Positions 8,454-17,232 of a DNA stretch of 64,000 bases are shown here, piece by piece. A program made the position numbers and the translations under genes. The notes under the pieces were generated by a model. It searched no databases. It had not been told where the DNA came from and worked only from the letters and a program-made list of their open reading frames with translations. Position 1 is the stretch's first letter; each line of letters begins with the position of its first letter. The DNA comes from an uncultured Oscillospiraceae bacterium (GTDB lineage: Bacteria > Bacillota > Clostridia > Oscillospirales > Acutalibacteraceae), in NCBI GenBank assembly GCA_958448165.1, contig CAUDCW010000010.1, positions 1 to 64,000 on the forward strand, written 5' to 3'.

Positions 8454-8572
8454 CGTAGGGAACAGGCTTGCCTGTTCCGGCTTGAGCCGCAGAGTGTTAT
8501 ACTCTATTCTGATTTTGTAAAGCGTTGCAGTTAATATGCCTATCCCGGAACGGTCAAGACCGTTCCCTACGA
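8454..8572. repeat. repeat family B, copy 1
   Basis: The left end is a hairpin (GGGAACAGGCTTGCCTGTTCC) and the right end is another (GGAACGGTCAAGACCGTTCC); together they form an outer inverted repeat closed by CGTAGGGAAC/GTTCCCTACG. No coding potential. It sits in the 784-bp gap 8345-9128. Confidence 0.8.
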
Positions 8573-8689
8573 ACTCTCTGCTTTGTAACGAGCATTTCTT
8601 AATTAAACGCACCCGATGAATGTACGGAGTGGAAAGGGACTGTGGCAGGCAACTAGACAATCGCACAAAGCTGAACGCACAGTGGGTTT

Positions 8690-8824
8690 CCAAAGGGCTT
8701 GCCCTTTGGTCGTTTCAAGGATTGGGGTAGAGTAAGCTGTAATCACAGCTTACTTAGGGAAAGGAAATCGAAATCCTTTACCTTAAACCAGTTTTTGCTT
8801 ACTTTTTTCTGATAAAAAAGTAAG
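8690..8824. repeat. run of four consecutive palindromes
   Basis: CCAAAGGGC/GCCCTTTGG (8690-8709), AGTAAGCTGT/ACAGCTTACT (8731-8754), AAAGGA/TCCTTT (about 8760-8779) and CTTACTTTTTT/AAAAAAGTAAG (8798-8824) follow each other. The remainder up to the promoter at 9048 shows nothing that I recognise. Confidence 0.7.
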
Positions 8825-9047
8825 TGCCTGCGCGGCATGAGCGCAAAAAGTTTTATACACTATAAAAATAATACGATATTAAAATAGTCGCCGATGTGTG
8901 TAAACTTCATTAATTCGCAATTTATGCGCTGAACACAAATTTACCTTTTCACCTCTATATTACCACTCCTATGCACAAAAGCGCAAGACAAAGCGGCGGA
9001 TTTACCGTATATTCAACATTTTTTTACTTTATTTGCCGCAAAAGCAC

Positions 9048-9076
9048 TTGATAAAACCTTGATAATTGTCTATAAT
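9048..9076 (+). promoter_or_regulatory. sigma-A type promoter of the NifU-like/GGGtGRT operon
   Basis: TTGATA (9048-9053), 17 bp, TATAAT (9071-9076), about 50 bp before the first gene. Confidence 0.72.
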
Positions 9077-9128
9077 TAAAGCGTATAAAATAAAGTTTAT
9101 ACTATACCAATGTGAAAGGAGTACCTGT

Positions 9129-9821
9129 ATGAATTATTCTCACGAAGTTGAAAATATGTGTACGGTAACAAAGGGACCGCATCACGGTCCGGCTCCCATT
9201 CCCGAAGAGGGCAAGTGGGTTAAGGCTTATGAAATCAAAGACATCGCCGGTTTGTCACACGGCATCGGCTGGTGCGCACCTCAGCAGGGTGCGTGTAAGC
9301 TCACTCTTAACGTAAAAGACGGCATTGTTGAAGAGGCTCTTGTTGAAACAATCGGCTGCTCCGGTATGACTCATTCAGCAGCTATGGCTGCCGAGATCCT
9401 TCCGGGCAAAACTCTTCTGGAATGTCTGAACACAGACCTTGTTTGTGACGCTATCAACACAGCTATGAAGAACATCTTTGAGCAGCTCGTTTACGGCAGA
9501 AGCCAGACAGCTTTCTCAGAGGACGGTCTTCCGGTTGGCGCAGGTCTTGAGGACCTCGGCAAGGGTCTTCGTTCTCAGGTTGGCACAATGTTCAGCACAA
9601 AAGCCAAGGGCGTTCGTTTTATGGAAATGGCAGAGGGCTATGTTCTTAAGACTGCTCTTGACGAAAATGACGAGGTTATCGGCTATCAGTTTGTTAAGCT
9701 TGGCAAAATGATGGAGGATATCCGCCACGGCGTAAGCCCGGACGAGGCTTATAAGAACAACATCGGTCAGTACGGTCGCTTTGACGGCGCAGCCAAGTAC
9801 ATTGACCCAAGAGAAGAATAA
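9129..9821 (+). CDS. NifU-like iron-sulfur cluster scaffold protein, 230 aa
   Basis: ATG 9129 follows GAAAGGAG; the longer frame from 9066 has no binding site and runs through the promoter spacer. The family is the NifU/IscU-like scaffold that in Clostridia is paired with GGGtGRT proteins. Cysteines at 11, 49, 56, 77, 99 and 106 include GWCAPQQGACK and ETIGCSGMTHSAAMAAEIL, the latter resembling the NifU_N cluster-binding loop. A cytoplasmic Fe-S assembly or cluster-transfer role is expected from family, but the protein is longer than IscU (about 130 aa), with a C-terminal extension of unknown use. The partner gene starts 18 nt downstream. Confidence 0.82.
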   Translation: MNYSHEVENMCTVTKGPHHGPAPIPEEGKWVKAYEIKDIAGLSHGIGWCAPQQGACKLTLNVKDGIVEEALVETIGCSGMTHSAAMAAEILPGKTLLECLNTDLVCDAINTAMKNIFEQLVYGRSQTAFSEDGLPVGAGLEDLGKGLRSQVGTMFSTKAKGVRFMEMAEGYVLKTALDENDEVIGYQFVKLGKMMEDIRHGVSPDEAYKNNIGQYGRFDGAAKYIDPREE

Positions 9822-9839
9822 TCGGGGAGGACGACGAAT

Positions 9840-10850
9840 ATGGCAAACAATGTAACTTTTGAAAGTAAAGAGCGCAGAATGCCTAAAATCGAGAAGTGCC
9901 TTGCCGAGTATGGTATTGCAAGTCTTGAAGAGGCAAGAGAGCTTTGCTTAAATGCCGGCTTTGATCCGGAGGCTATCGTTAAGGGTGTTCAGCCTATCGC
10001 ATTTGAAAATGCTTCATGGGCATACACACTCGGCTGTGCAGTAGCTATCAAAAAGCAGGTTAAAACAGCAGCAGACGCCGCAGCAGCAATCGGTATCGGC
10101 CTTGAGGCTTTCTGTATTCCCGGTTCTGTTGCAGAGCAGAGAAACGTAGGTCTTGGCCACGGCAACCTCGGCGCAATGCTTCTCAGAGATGAAACAAAGT
10201 GCTTTGCATTCCTTGCAGGTCACGAGAGCTTTGCAGCCGCTGAAGGCGCTATCGGTATTGCAAGAAGCGCTAACAAGGCAAGAAAAGAGCCTTTGAGAGT
10301 TATTCTTAACGGTCTTGGCAAGGACGCTGCTTACATCATCTCCCGCATCAACGGCTTTACATATGTAAAGACAGATTATGATTTCTTCACAGGCGAGCTT
10401 AAGGTTATCGAGGAGAAGGCATTCTCTGACGGCGAGAGAGCAGCAGTTAAGTGCTACGGCGCAAACGACGTTCGTGAGGGCGTTGCAATTATGGTTCACG
10501 AGGGCGTTGACGTTTCCATCACAGGTAACTCAACAAACCCGACCCGTTTCCAGCATCTTGTTGCAGGTACCTACAAGAAGTGGGCGCTTGAAAATGGCAA
10601 GAAGTATTTCTCAGTAGCAAGCGGCGGCGGCACAGGCCGTACACTTCACCCGGATAACATGGGTGCAGGTCCTGCTTCCTACGGTCTTACAGACTCAATG
10701 GGCCGTATGCACGGCGACGCTCAGTTTGCAGGTTCTTCTTCTGTTCCTGCTCACGTTGAGATGATGGGTCTTATCGGCATGGGCAACAACCCGATGGTTG
10801 GCGCTACAGTTGCTTGTGCAGTTGCTGTATATGAAGGTCTTAACAAGTAA
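9840..10850 (+). CDS. GGGtGRT family protein, 336 aa
   Basis: The signature GGGTGRT is at residues 262-268, followed by LHPDNMGAGPASYGLTD. The protein is soluble, with Gly/Ala-rich blocks (CAVAIKKQVKTAADAAAAIGIGLEAF, GLGHGNLGAMLLR). Family members are known from anaerobes and are named after the motif; no reaction is established to my knowledge. RBS GGGGAGGA precedes the ATG. The tight pairing with the NifU-like gene suggests that it is an Fe-S-dependent enzyme or that it works with the scaffold. Codon use is that of a highly expressed gene (GGC/GGT, AAG rich). A terminator follows. Confidence 0.88.
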   Translation: MANNVTFESKERRMPKIEKCLAEYGIASLEEARELCLNAGFDPEAIVKGVQPIAFENASWAYTLGCAVAIKKQVKTAADAAAAIGIGLEAFCIPGSVAEQRNVGLGHGNLGAMLLRDETKCFAFLAGHESFAAAEGAIGIARSANKARKEPLRVILNGLGKDAAYIISRINGFTYVKTDYDFFTGELKVIEEKAFSDGERAAVKCYGANDVREGVAIMVHEGVDVSITGNSTNPTRFQHLVAGTYKKWALENGKKYFSVASGGGTGRTLHPDNMGAGPASYGLTDSMGRMHGDAQFAGSSSVPAHVEMMGLIGMGNNPMVGATVACAVAVYEGLNK

Positions 10851-10887
10851 TTTCATATTGGTATAGGACGGCGCAATGTCGTTAAAA

Positions 10888-10911
10888 GCCCTCTCGGTTG
10901 TCCGGGAGGGC
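10888..10911 (+). terminator. terminator of the GGGtGRT operon
   Basis: GCCCTC/GAGGGC stem followed by GATTTTGTT. The T-run is short but the placement after the stop codon fits. Confidence 0.7.
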
Positions 10912-10984
10912 GATTTTGTTATAGAAAGAAAAGAGAAAAGAGAAGAGAATTTGTTGTAGCAGCTGCGCTGCTCTGTGCGGCTTC

Positions 10985-11180
10985 GCCGCAGAGTTAAGAG
11001 TTAAGAGTGGAGAGTGAAGAGTGGAGATGTGAAGATGTAATTCGTAACGAGTTTGTGAGTTCGTAGGGAACGGTCTTGACCGTTCCGGGATAGTGGCAGA
11101 TATTGCGATTTTAAACAAAATCATAATAGAGTATAACATTCATAAGAGCGAAGCGGAACAGGCAAGCCTGCTCCCTACAA
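10985..11180. repeat. simple GAGTTAAGAG tract and repeat family B copy 2
   Basis: A purine-rich tract (GAGTTAAGAGTTAAGAGTGG style) at 10993-11036 precedes a family B element at 11062-11180, whose ends CGTAGGGAACGGTCTTGACC and GGCAAGCCTGCTCCCTAC form the outer dyad. The gap 10851-11386 holds nothing else except a palindromic GCGGCTTCGCCGC. Confidence 0.75.
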
Positions 11181-11386
11181 ACTCGTTTCAGGCTTTGTGC
11201 TTAAGTTTATGACATTCCCTTGAAAGTGAGGCTATGCACGTTTCAACATTTGCATAACAAAAGGCTTCCCCTTGCGGAGAAGCCTGAACTTGTTATGAGT
11301 GTTTTTTTATTAAGGAGCAGCGAAGCTGCGACTGCCAATACTTTTCTCTTTTCTCTGCGGCGTAGCCGCACATCTTCAGTCTTAAA

Positions 11387-11926
11387 TCAGCTTTCAATAT
11401 CCCTTGTGAAGCAGCGGAAAAGTGTTGCAACGCCGCCGATGAGCAGTGAGATGCCCACTACCATTTCGGTGATACCAATTGCGGCGATAAGAGGCTTGCA
11501 GAAAACCATAACGCCTGCTGCGATGCAGAGTATGCCCCAGATGGTGAGCCAGCCCCAGCCCTTTGCGCCAAGACGGTGCATATCAAACGAGCGTGAAAGA
11601 TTGTTGATGCCGCTGACAAGAAGCCAGATGCCGACAAGAACGCCGAGTGTAACGGCAAGAAAACCCTTGCTGTATTCGCTAAAGCAAATCATTGCGCCGA
11701 ACACAACCGACAAAATGCCCTCGGCAAGCACCCAGCCTGCGCCGAGCATAACCTTGCGGCTTGAGAAATAGGCAATTATATCGAGGAAACCCGATATAAA
11801 CAGTGCGCCGCCGATTATGTAGGATATTGCCACATATGCGGCAACAGGGTTGAAGAATGTGGCTACACCGGCAAGAATAAGGGATACGCCGGCTATAGCC
11901 CACAATACCTTGATGAAAACCTTCAT
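11387..11926 (-). CDS. DUF308/HdeD-like membrane protein, 179 aa
   Basis: Six hydrophobic helices arranged as three repeated pairs, each starting with a helix ending GG or GxxxxxxG (IAGVSLILAGVATFF, GGALFISGFLDIIAYF, GILSVVFGAMICF, GVLVGIWLLVSGI, GILCIAAGVMVF, VVGISLLIGGVATLF). This is the pattern of the HdeD/DUF308 family, described as acid-stress membrane proteins in enterobacteria; the role in Firmicutes is unproven. ATG with TACGGAGGTAC upstream. It lies 18 nt downstream of glnS on the same strand, so co-transcription is likely. Confidence 0.85.
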   Translation of the reverse strand: MKVFIKVLWAIAGVSLILAGVATFFNPVAAYVAISYIIGGALFISGFLDIIAYFSSRKVMLGAGWVLAEGILSVVFGAMICFSEYSKGFLAVTLGVLVGIWLLVSGINNLSRSFDMHRLGAKGWGWLTIWGILCIAAGVMVFCKPLIAAIGITEMVVGISLLIGGVATLFRCFTRDIES

Positions 11927-11944
11927 TTTTTGTACCTCCGTATT

Positions 11945-13639
11945 TTATTTATTTGTTTTGAAGCCGTCTTTAAGTGAAACGCTGCGGTTAAAGACAAGCT
12001 TTGAATCCGTTGAATTTTTGCTGTCAACGCAGAAATAGCCAAGTCGCATAAACTGGTATGAACCCGTGTAACCGTCGTCGCCCAAATCCTTTTCAACCTT
12101 GCAGTTGTCAAGCACCTTCAGCGAGTCGGCGTTGAGATAGTCAAGAAAATTCTTGTCGCCGGAGTCCGGGTCGGGTACGGTGAACAGATTGTCATAAAGC
12201 ATTACCTGTGCGTCCTTGCAGTTGTTTGCGTCAACCCAGTGGATAGTGCCTCTTATCTTTCTGCCGTCGGGTGCGTTGCCGCCCCTTGTTTCGGGGTCGT
12301 AGGTTGCATAAACCTCTGAAACCTTGCCGTTCTCGTCCTTTTTGCAGCCTGTGCATTTTACAATATATGTCGATTTGAGCCGAACCTCGTTGCCGGGGTA
12401 AAGGCGCTGATATTTCTTTATCGGCTCCTCCATAAAGTCGTCTGCCTCGATATAACATTCACGGCTGAAGGTTACGGTTCGTGTGCCGTCCTCGGGACGG
12501 TTGGGGTTGTTTTCAACCTCAAATTCCTCGGTTTTGCCCTCGGGGTAATTTGTGATAACAAGCTTTATCGGGTTTAACACAGCCATTGTCCTGCGTGCGT
12601 TGAGGTTCAGGTCCTCACGCAGACAATGCTCTAAAAAGCTGTATTCAATTGTGCTGTTCACCTTTGCAACGCCGACACGGCTGATAAAATCACGGATAGC
12701 TGCCGGAGTGTAGCCTCTGCGGCGAAGTCCGCACAGAGTTGGCATTCTCGGGTCGTCCCAGCCGTCAACATAGCCCTCCTCAACGAGTGTGCGAAGCTTT
12801 CGCTTGCTCATAACCGTGTTGTTTATGCCGAGCCTTGCAAACTCAATCTGGCGCGGTTTGCAGGGTGCTGAAATATTGTCGATGACCCAGTCGTAAAGAG
12901 GACGGTGAGCCTCAAACTCAAGCGAGCACAGCGAGTGTGTAACGCCCTCGAGTGCGTCCTCAATCGGATGTGCGAAGTCGTACATCGGGTAGATGCACCA
13001 TTCATCGCCTGTGCGATGATGCTTTGCGTGGTTGATTCTGTAGATTACAGGGTCACGCATATTGAAATTGCCGGACGCTAAGTCAATTTTTGCCCTTAAG
13101 GTCATTGCGCCGTCCTCAAATTCGCCCGCCTTCATACGCTGAAAGAGGTCAAGGCTTTCTTCAATCGGTCGGTCACGGTAAGGACTTTTTGCGGGTGTTG
13201 TCAGATCGCCCCTGTTTTCCCTCACCTCGTCTGCGGTCATTTCGCAGACATAGGCGAGTCCCTTTTTTATAAGCTCGCAGGCGAAGTCATACATCTGCGG
13301 AAAATACTGCGAAGCGTAGAAAAACCTGTCGCCCCAGTCGTATCCCAGCCAGTGAATGTCCTCCTTGATGGCGTCAACATATTCAACGTCCTCTTTTGTC
13401 GGGTTGGTGTCGTCCATACGCAGATTGCACATTCCGCCGTATTTCTCGGCTGTTCCGAAGTCGATGCACAAAGCCTTTGCGTGACCGATGTGCAGATAGC
13501 CGTTAGGCTCGGGCGGAAAACGTGTGTGTACGGTCATACCCTCAAACTGACCGCCCTTTGCGATGTCCTCGTCTATAAAATCGTGAATGAAATTACCGTT
13601 ATAAGCGGATTCCTCCGCATTTTTTATTTCTTCAGCCAA
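11945..13639 (-). CDS. glnS: glutaminyl-tRNA synthetase, 564 aa
   Basis: The protein charges tRNA-Gln with glutamine. Class I signatures are visible: RFPPEPNGYLHIGHAKAL (HIGH) near the N-terminus and MSKRKL (KMSKS) later. The anticodon-binding beta-barrel region lies at the C-terminus and the length is normal. A TTG at 13639 behind AGGGGG is chosen over an in-frame TTG at 13654, because the product then begins MAEEIKNAEES as in relatives. Many Firmicutes lack GlnRS and make Gln-tRNA by transamidation, so this gene next to gltX suggests direct charging here. Confidence 0.93.
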   Translation of the reverse strand: MAEEIKNAEESAYNGNFIHDFIDEDIAKGGQFEGMTVHTRFPPEPNGYLHIGHAKALCIDFGTAEKYGGMCNLRMDDTNPTKEDVEYVDAIKEDIHWLGYDWGDRFFYASQYFPQMYDFACELIKKGLAYVCEMTADEVRENRGDLTTPAKSPYRDRPIEESLDLFQRMKAGEFEDGAMTLRAKIDLASGNFNMRDPVIYRINHAKHHRTGDEWCIYPMYDFAHPIEDALEGVTHSLCSLEFEAHRPLYDWVIDNISAPCKPRQIEFARLGINNTVMSKRKLRTLVEEGYVDGWDDPRMPTLCGLRRRGYTPAAIRDFISRVGVAKVNSTIEYSFLEHCLREDLNLNARRTMAVLNPIKLVITNYPEGKTEEFEVENNPNRPEDGTRTVTFSRECYIEADDFMEEPIKKYQRLYPGNEVRLKSTYIVKCTGCKKDENGKVSEVYATYDPETRGGNAPDGRKIRGTIHWVDANNCKDAQVMLYDNLFTVPDPDSGDKNFLDYLNADSLKVLDNCKVEKDLGDDGYTGSYQFMRLGYFCVDSKNSTDSKLVFNRSVSLKDGFKTNK

Positions 13640-13815
13640 GTTAATCCCCCTCAATTAGTATATTTAGTTTGGAGTTTGGAGTTTAGAGTTTGGAGTTTAG
13701 ATTGAAAATGAATTTCGTAACGAGCATTTTTTAATTAAAAGAGCCGCAAAGCGGCGACAACCACAATTCTGCATTATGCATTCTGCATTCTGAATTAACT
13801 CAAAACTGCTCTCTA
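13640..13815. repeat. simple-repeat tracts between glnS and gltX
   Basis: Tandem GGAGTTTGGAGTTTAGAGTTT-like units (about 13665-13705), then GAGCCGCAAAGCGGCGAC and a TCTGCATTATGCATTCTGCA tract. The same elements recur near 16860, 23810, 39115, 52880, 53140 and 56720 in this window. Confidence 0.7.
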
Positions 13816-15273
13816 TTAAGCCTTTAGCTTCGCAAGACCCTTTTCCATTCTGCCGATAGCTTCTTCTCTGCCGAGAATATCAAGAATTTCAATTGCGCCG
13901 CCGGGGGTTACGGTTTTGCCGCTGACGGCAATTCTTGCCGGCCACATTACCGTTCCGTTTTTAAGTCCCTGCTCCTGTGCAAGATTTATAAGGCAGTCGT
14001 GGATAGAATCGTGATCCCAGCTTTCAAGAGCCTTCAGCTTATCAATAACCATCTGCAGAACAACAGGTGAGTTCTCAAGGTTGGTCTTGCTCTTTTTGTT
14101 GACGAAAAGCTCTTTTTCATACTCCGGCTGAACGTCAAAGAAAGATACCATATCGGGAATCTGTGTGAGTCTTGTCACACGCTGCTGCAAAATTGCGGCA
14201 ACCTTTTTCAGGTCGATGCTTTCGTTTTTGATGCCCTGCTTTAAATACGGCTCGGCAACTGCCGCAAACTCGTCAAGGCTCATTCTCTTGATGTATTCGC
14301 CGTTCATCCACTCAAGCTTGTCATAGTCGAATATAGCAGGCGATTTGCTGATGCCGTCAACCGAGAACACACCGATAAGCTCGTCCATCGAGAATATTTC
14401 CTGATTATCCTTCGGACACCAGCCTAAAAGTGCGATATAGTTTATTATCGCCTGCGGCAGGTAGCCTTCTTTTACAAGATCCTCAAAGCTTGTTGAGCCG
14501 TGGCGCTTTGAAAGCTTTGACACGTTGCCGTCCTCGTCCTTACCCATAATAAGCGGCAGGTGAATATATGTCGGGATTTCCCAGCCGAATGCCTCGTAAA
14601 GAAGATTGTATTTCGGCGTGGAGCTTAAATATTCCGAACCCCTGACAACGTGGGTAATGCCCATTGTGTGGTCGTCGATTACATTTGCAAAATTATATGT
14701 CGGGTAGCCGTCTGTCTTTATAAGAATCTGGTCCTGAAGCTCGCTGTTTTCAACCGTAATGCTGCCGTAAACAGCGTCCTCAAAGGTTGTTGAGCCTTCA
14801 AGCGGCATCTTCTGACGAATTACAAACGGCACGCCCTGCGCCGCAAGACGGTCGCTTTCTTCCTTTGGAATATCACGGCAATGACGGTCATAGCCGCCGC
14901 CTACGCTGTCCTCCTGAAGCTTTTCGAGCCTTTCCTTTGTGCAGAAGCAGCGGTAAGCCTTGCCCTCGTCAATAAGCTGCTGAGCGTAAGGAAGATACAT
15001 ATCCTTGCGCTCGCTCTGAACATACGGTCCGAAATCGCCGCCGACATCAGGGCCTTCATCGTGGCTTATTCCTGCTGATTTAAGTGTGTTGTATATTATA
15101 TCGACAGCGCCCTCGACATAGCGTTCACGGTCGGTGTCCTCAATTCTTAAAACAAAGGTTCCGCCCTGCGACTTTGCAACAAGATACTCATAAAGCGCAG
15201 TTCTGAGGTTGCCGACGTGCATTGAGCCTGTCGGGCTTGGCGCATATCTGGTGCGAACTTTTTTATCCTCCAT
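13816..15273 (-). CDS. gltX: glutamyl-tRNA synthetase, 485 aa
   Basis: The enzyme joins glutamate to tRNA-Glu. Class I motifs: RYAPSPTGSMHVGNLRTAL (HIGH equivalent, HVGN) at the N-terminus and SKLSKRHGSTSF (KMSKS) mid-protein. A GluRS-type zinc region is replaced by CFCTKERLEKLQ. The C-terminal helical anticodon-binding domain is present. The length is that of bacterial GluRS. RBS GAAAGGAATG precedes the ATG. With glnS adjacent, this may be a discriminating GluRS, but the discriminating residue cannot be assigned by eye. Confidence 0.95.
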   Translation of the reverse strand: MEDKKVRTRYAPSPTGSMHVGNLRTALYEYLVAKSQGGTFVLRIEDTDRERYVEGAVDIIYNTLKSAGISHDEGPDVGGDFGPYVQSERKDMYLPYAQQLIDEGKAYRCFCTKERLEKLQEDSVGGGYDRHCRDIPKEESDRLAAQGVPFVIRQKMPLEGSTTFEDAVYGSITVENSELQDQILIKTDGYPTYNFANVIDDHTMGITHVVRGSEYLSSTPKYNLLYEAFGWEIPTYIHLPLIMGKDEDGNVSKLSKRHGSTSFEDLVKEGYLPQAIINYIALLGWCPKDNQEIFSMDELIGVFSVDGISKSPAIFDYDKLEWMNGEYIKRMSLDEFAAVAEPYLKQGIKNESIDLKKVAAILQQRVTRLTQIPDMVSFFDVQPEYEKELFVNKKSKTNLENSPVVLQMVIDKLKALESWDHDSIHDCLINLAQEQGLKNGTVMWPARIAVSGKTVTPGGAIEILDILGREEAIGRMEKGLAKLKA

Positions 15274-15389
15274 TTTTCACATTCCTTTCGGATTTATTTT
15301 CAGCGTGCAAAACGCCATAATAATGTATATTTGCTTTATTATACCAAAAAGAAAAGTGTTTTTAAATACCTTTTAAAAATTTTTCAGAC

Positions 15390-15415
15390 AAAAAGGGCGA
15401 ACACCCGGTTCGCCC
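15390..15415 (-). terminator. terminator of the WYL regulator unit
   Basis: GGGCGAAC/GTTCGCCC hairpin; on the minus strand it is followed by TTTTTGTC. It lies about 50 bp after the stop of the WYL gene and just upstream of gltX. Confidence 0.85.
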
Positions 15416-15465
15416 CATTAATAAGCTAAGTCTTATGTCCGATAACTCTAAACTCAAACTCAAAA

Positions 15466-16485
15466 CTATTTTTTATCCTTATCCTTATAAAGCTTTGCAA
15501 CCTTTTTGCTCTGCTTTTTCATCTGTGAAATTACCGACTTGGGGCCGAGAATTTTCACGTCGTCGCCAAGGGCGAATATCCAGCCGAGGAAATGCGGGCT
15601 TACGTTGACGCTGACAGTCACCTGAAAGCTGTTTTCGTCGCACTTTGAAATGATAATGTCCTTGCCAAAGCGGTCAACAACAACGCCGACCTTGTCGTTT
15701 GAAAACTGCATTGTCACCTGTTCTTCTTCGCCGCCGAACATCGAGAATGTTTTTTTCTGGTAATCACTGAGGTTAAAGCTCTTGAAATGCTCCTGTCCCT
15801 CGCGCTTTTCGGGCGACAGCTCAATTGACATCATCTTGTCAACGCGGTAATGCTTTATGATGCCGCTCAGGCTGTCGTAGCCGATGAGATAATAGTTTTC
15901 ATCGTCCCAGGTAAGCTCCCACGGGCTGATTATGTAGTTGCTGCCGTTTCTCTTGAGCTGTTTTTTCAGCTTTTCGCCGCCGGTGAAGGATACCTTCCAC
16001 TCAAAATATTTAAAGCATATCTTGCAGCCCTTTGAAATAGCGGTGTGGATTTTATCAACATTATAATAGATGCTTTCGTTCATTGTCTTGACGCGGTTTT
16101 TAATGCATATCTGCCTTTGCAGCTGCTCCGCTTGCTTTTTGCTGGCTAAGCGCTCAACCTTTTTGATAAGCTGTTCGGACTTACGCTCTGTTATAAATTT
16201 TGACGACTGCACCGCATCGACAAGAAGCTTAAGCTCCGGAAGCTGAAAGTCACGTTCACCGATAAAATATTCAAAGCTTTTGCCCTTGCGGGTTGCTATA
16301 TCAAGGCCGAAAACACGGAGAGCCTCTAAATCGTCGTAAATACTCTTGCGTTCAGCCTTAATGCCGTACATTTCAAGCGCCGCCAGAATATCGCCCATTG
16401 TCATCGGGTTTTCCTCGTCTGTGTTTTCGAGCAGAATTTTGGCAAGATACATACACTTAAGCTTTTGGTTTGCTCCCTTTGCCAT
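15466..16485 (-). CDS. WYL-domain transcriptional regulator, 339 aa
   Basis: N-terminal winged HTH (residues about 8-70, MTMGDILAALEMYGIKAERKSIYDDLEALRVFG), then a WYL-type ligand-sensing domain (YIISPWELTWDDENYYLIGYD, about 185-205) and the WCX C-terminal extension (VSVNVSPHFLGWIFALGDDVKILGP). Such proteins bind DNA as YafY/DeoR-like regulators and sense nucleic acid or nucleotides through WYL. AGGAGGATATAAA gives a strong translation start. It is 12 nt after the Nif11-like gene, so the pair is an operon. Confidence 0.88.
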   Translation of the reverse strand: MAKGANQKLKCMYLAKILLENTDEENPMTMGDILAALEMYGIKAERKSIYDDLEALRVFGLDIATRKGKSFEYFIGERDFQLPELKLLVDAVQSSKFITERKSEQLIKKVERLASKKQAEQLQRQICIKNRVKTMNESIYYNVDKIHTAISKGCKICFKYFEWKVSFTGGEKLKKQLKRNGSNYIISPWELTWDDENYYLIGYDSLSGIIKHYRVDKMMSIELSPEKREGQEHFKSFNLSDYQKKTFSMFGGEEEQVTMQFSNDKVGVVVDRFGKDIIISKCDENSFQVTVSVNVSPHFLGWIFALGDDVKILGPKSVISQMKKQSKKVAKLYKDKDKK

Positions 16486-16497
16486 TTTATATCCTCC

Positions 16498-16785
16498 TCA
16501 ATCTTCCAGTTCCTCAAGCTCTTTGATAATCATTCCGAACGTATCATCCCAGCCGTCAATTGCGTTAACTCCGCCGCCGTTGACGCTGCGCAGCTTTGAA
16601 TCGTTCATGTCCTGACCGTAGGCAAAAAGCTCGCCCAGATAAATCTCGTACCCGTTGCTGAGGCAGGTGTCGCAAAAGCTTTTCATCGGGTCGTCGGTTT
16701 TTCCTGCGGAAATAAGCTTTTCCCTCAGGTTCTTGTCCTGCTTTGCGCTTATCATCAATCTTTCAAGCTCGTTTTGTATGCTCAT
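16498..16785 (-). CDS. Nif11-like small protein, 95 aa
   Basis: The first about 55 residues (MSIQNELERLMISAKQDKNL, CLSNGYEIYLGEL) have the layout of the Nif11 leader domain: short helices, a charged EKL turn, then a hydrophobic-acidic motif. A GGG stretch follows at about 70-72, after which comes a short acidic tail. In other bacteria such leaders precede RiPP core peptides with cleavage after GG. No modification enzyme or peptidase is next to it, so a non-RiPP role, possibly with the WYL regulator, is equally open. RBS AAAGGGAGTG. Family call is by eye and moderate. Confidence 0.55.
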   Translation of the reverse strand: MSIQNELERLMISAKQDKNLREKLISAGKTDDPMKSFCDTCLSNGYEIYLGELFAYGQDMNDSKLRSVNGGGVNAIDGWDDTFGMIIKELEELED

Positions 16786-16854
16786 ACGGTCACTCCCTTT
16801 ACATTGTATAATTATATTAAAGCATTTGTTTGGTTGCTTGTCAATAAGGCTTCG

Positions 16855-17100
16855 CTGAAGAGTTTAGAGTTTTGAGTTTAGAGTTTTGAGATTGTAGGGA
16901 AATGGCTTTCCTGTTCCGGTTTGAACCGCTGAATGTTATGATCTATTCTGATTTTGATGGATATTGTAGTAAATTCGCCTATACCGGAACGGTCAAGACC
17001 GTTCCCTACGAACTCACAGAATTGTTGCGAGTTAATTTTTAATTCAAGAGCCGCTTGCGGCGACACCTTCTCTCTACTCTTCGCTCTTCAAACTCCACTC
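16855..17100. repeat. repeat family B copy 3 with flanking simple tracts
   Basis: GAGTTTAGAGTTTTGAG tracts at 16858-16892 and a CTCTACTCTTCGCTCTTC tract at 17072-17098 flank a family B element at 16893-17010 (GTAGGGAAATGG start, GACCGTTCCCTAC end). This is the main content of the gap 16786-17232; a TATAAT at 17157-17162 may serve the next gene. Confidence 0.72.
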
Positions 17101-17232
17101 TTTTAAATAAGAATAAGATTTGTGAAAAAAATAGTTACTTTTTTGTAATCTTGTGTTATAATAAAGAATAATTGGGTTTTTATATGGTTTTGGCGGCAAT
17201 GTGCGCCTTTAGAACTATGCCGGAGGTTGATT

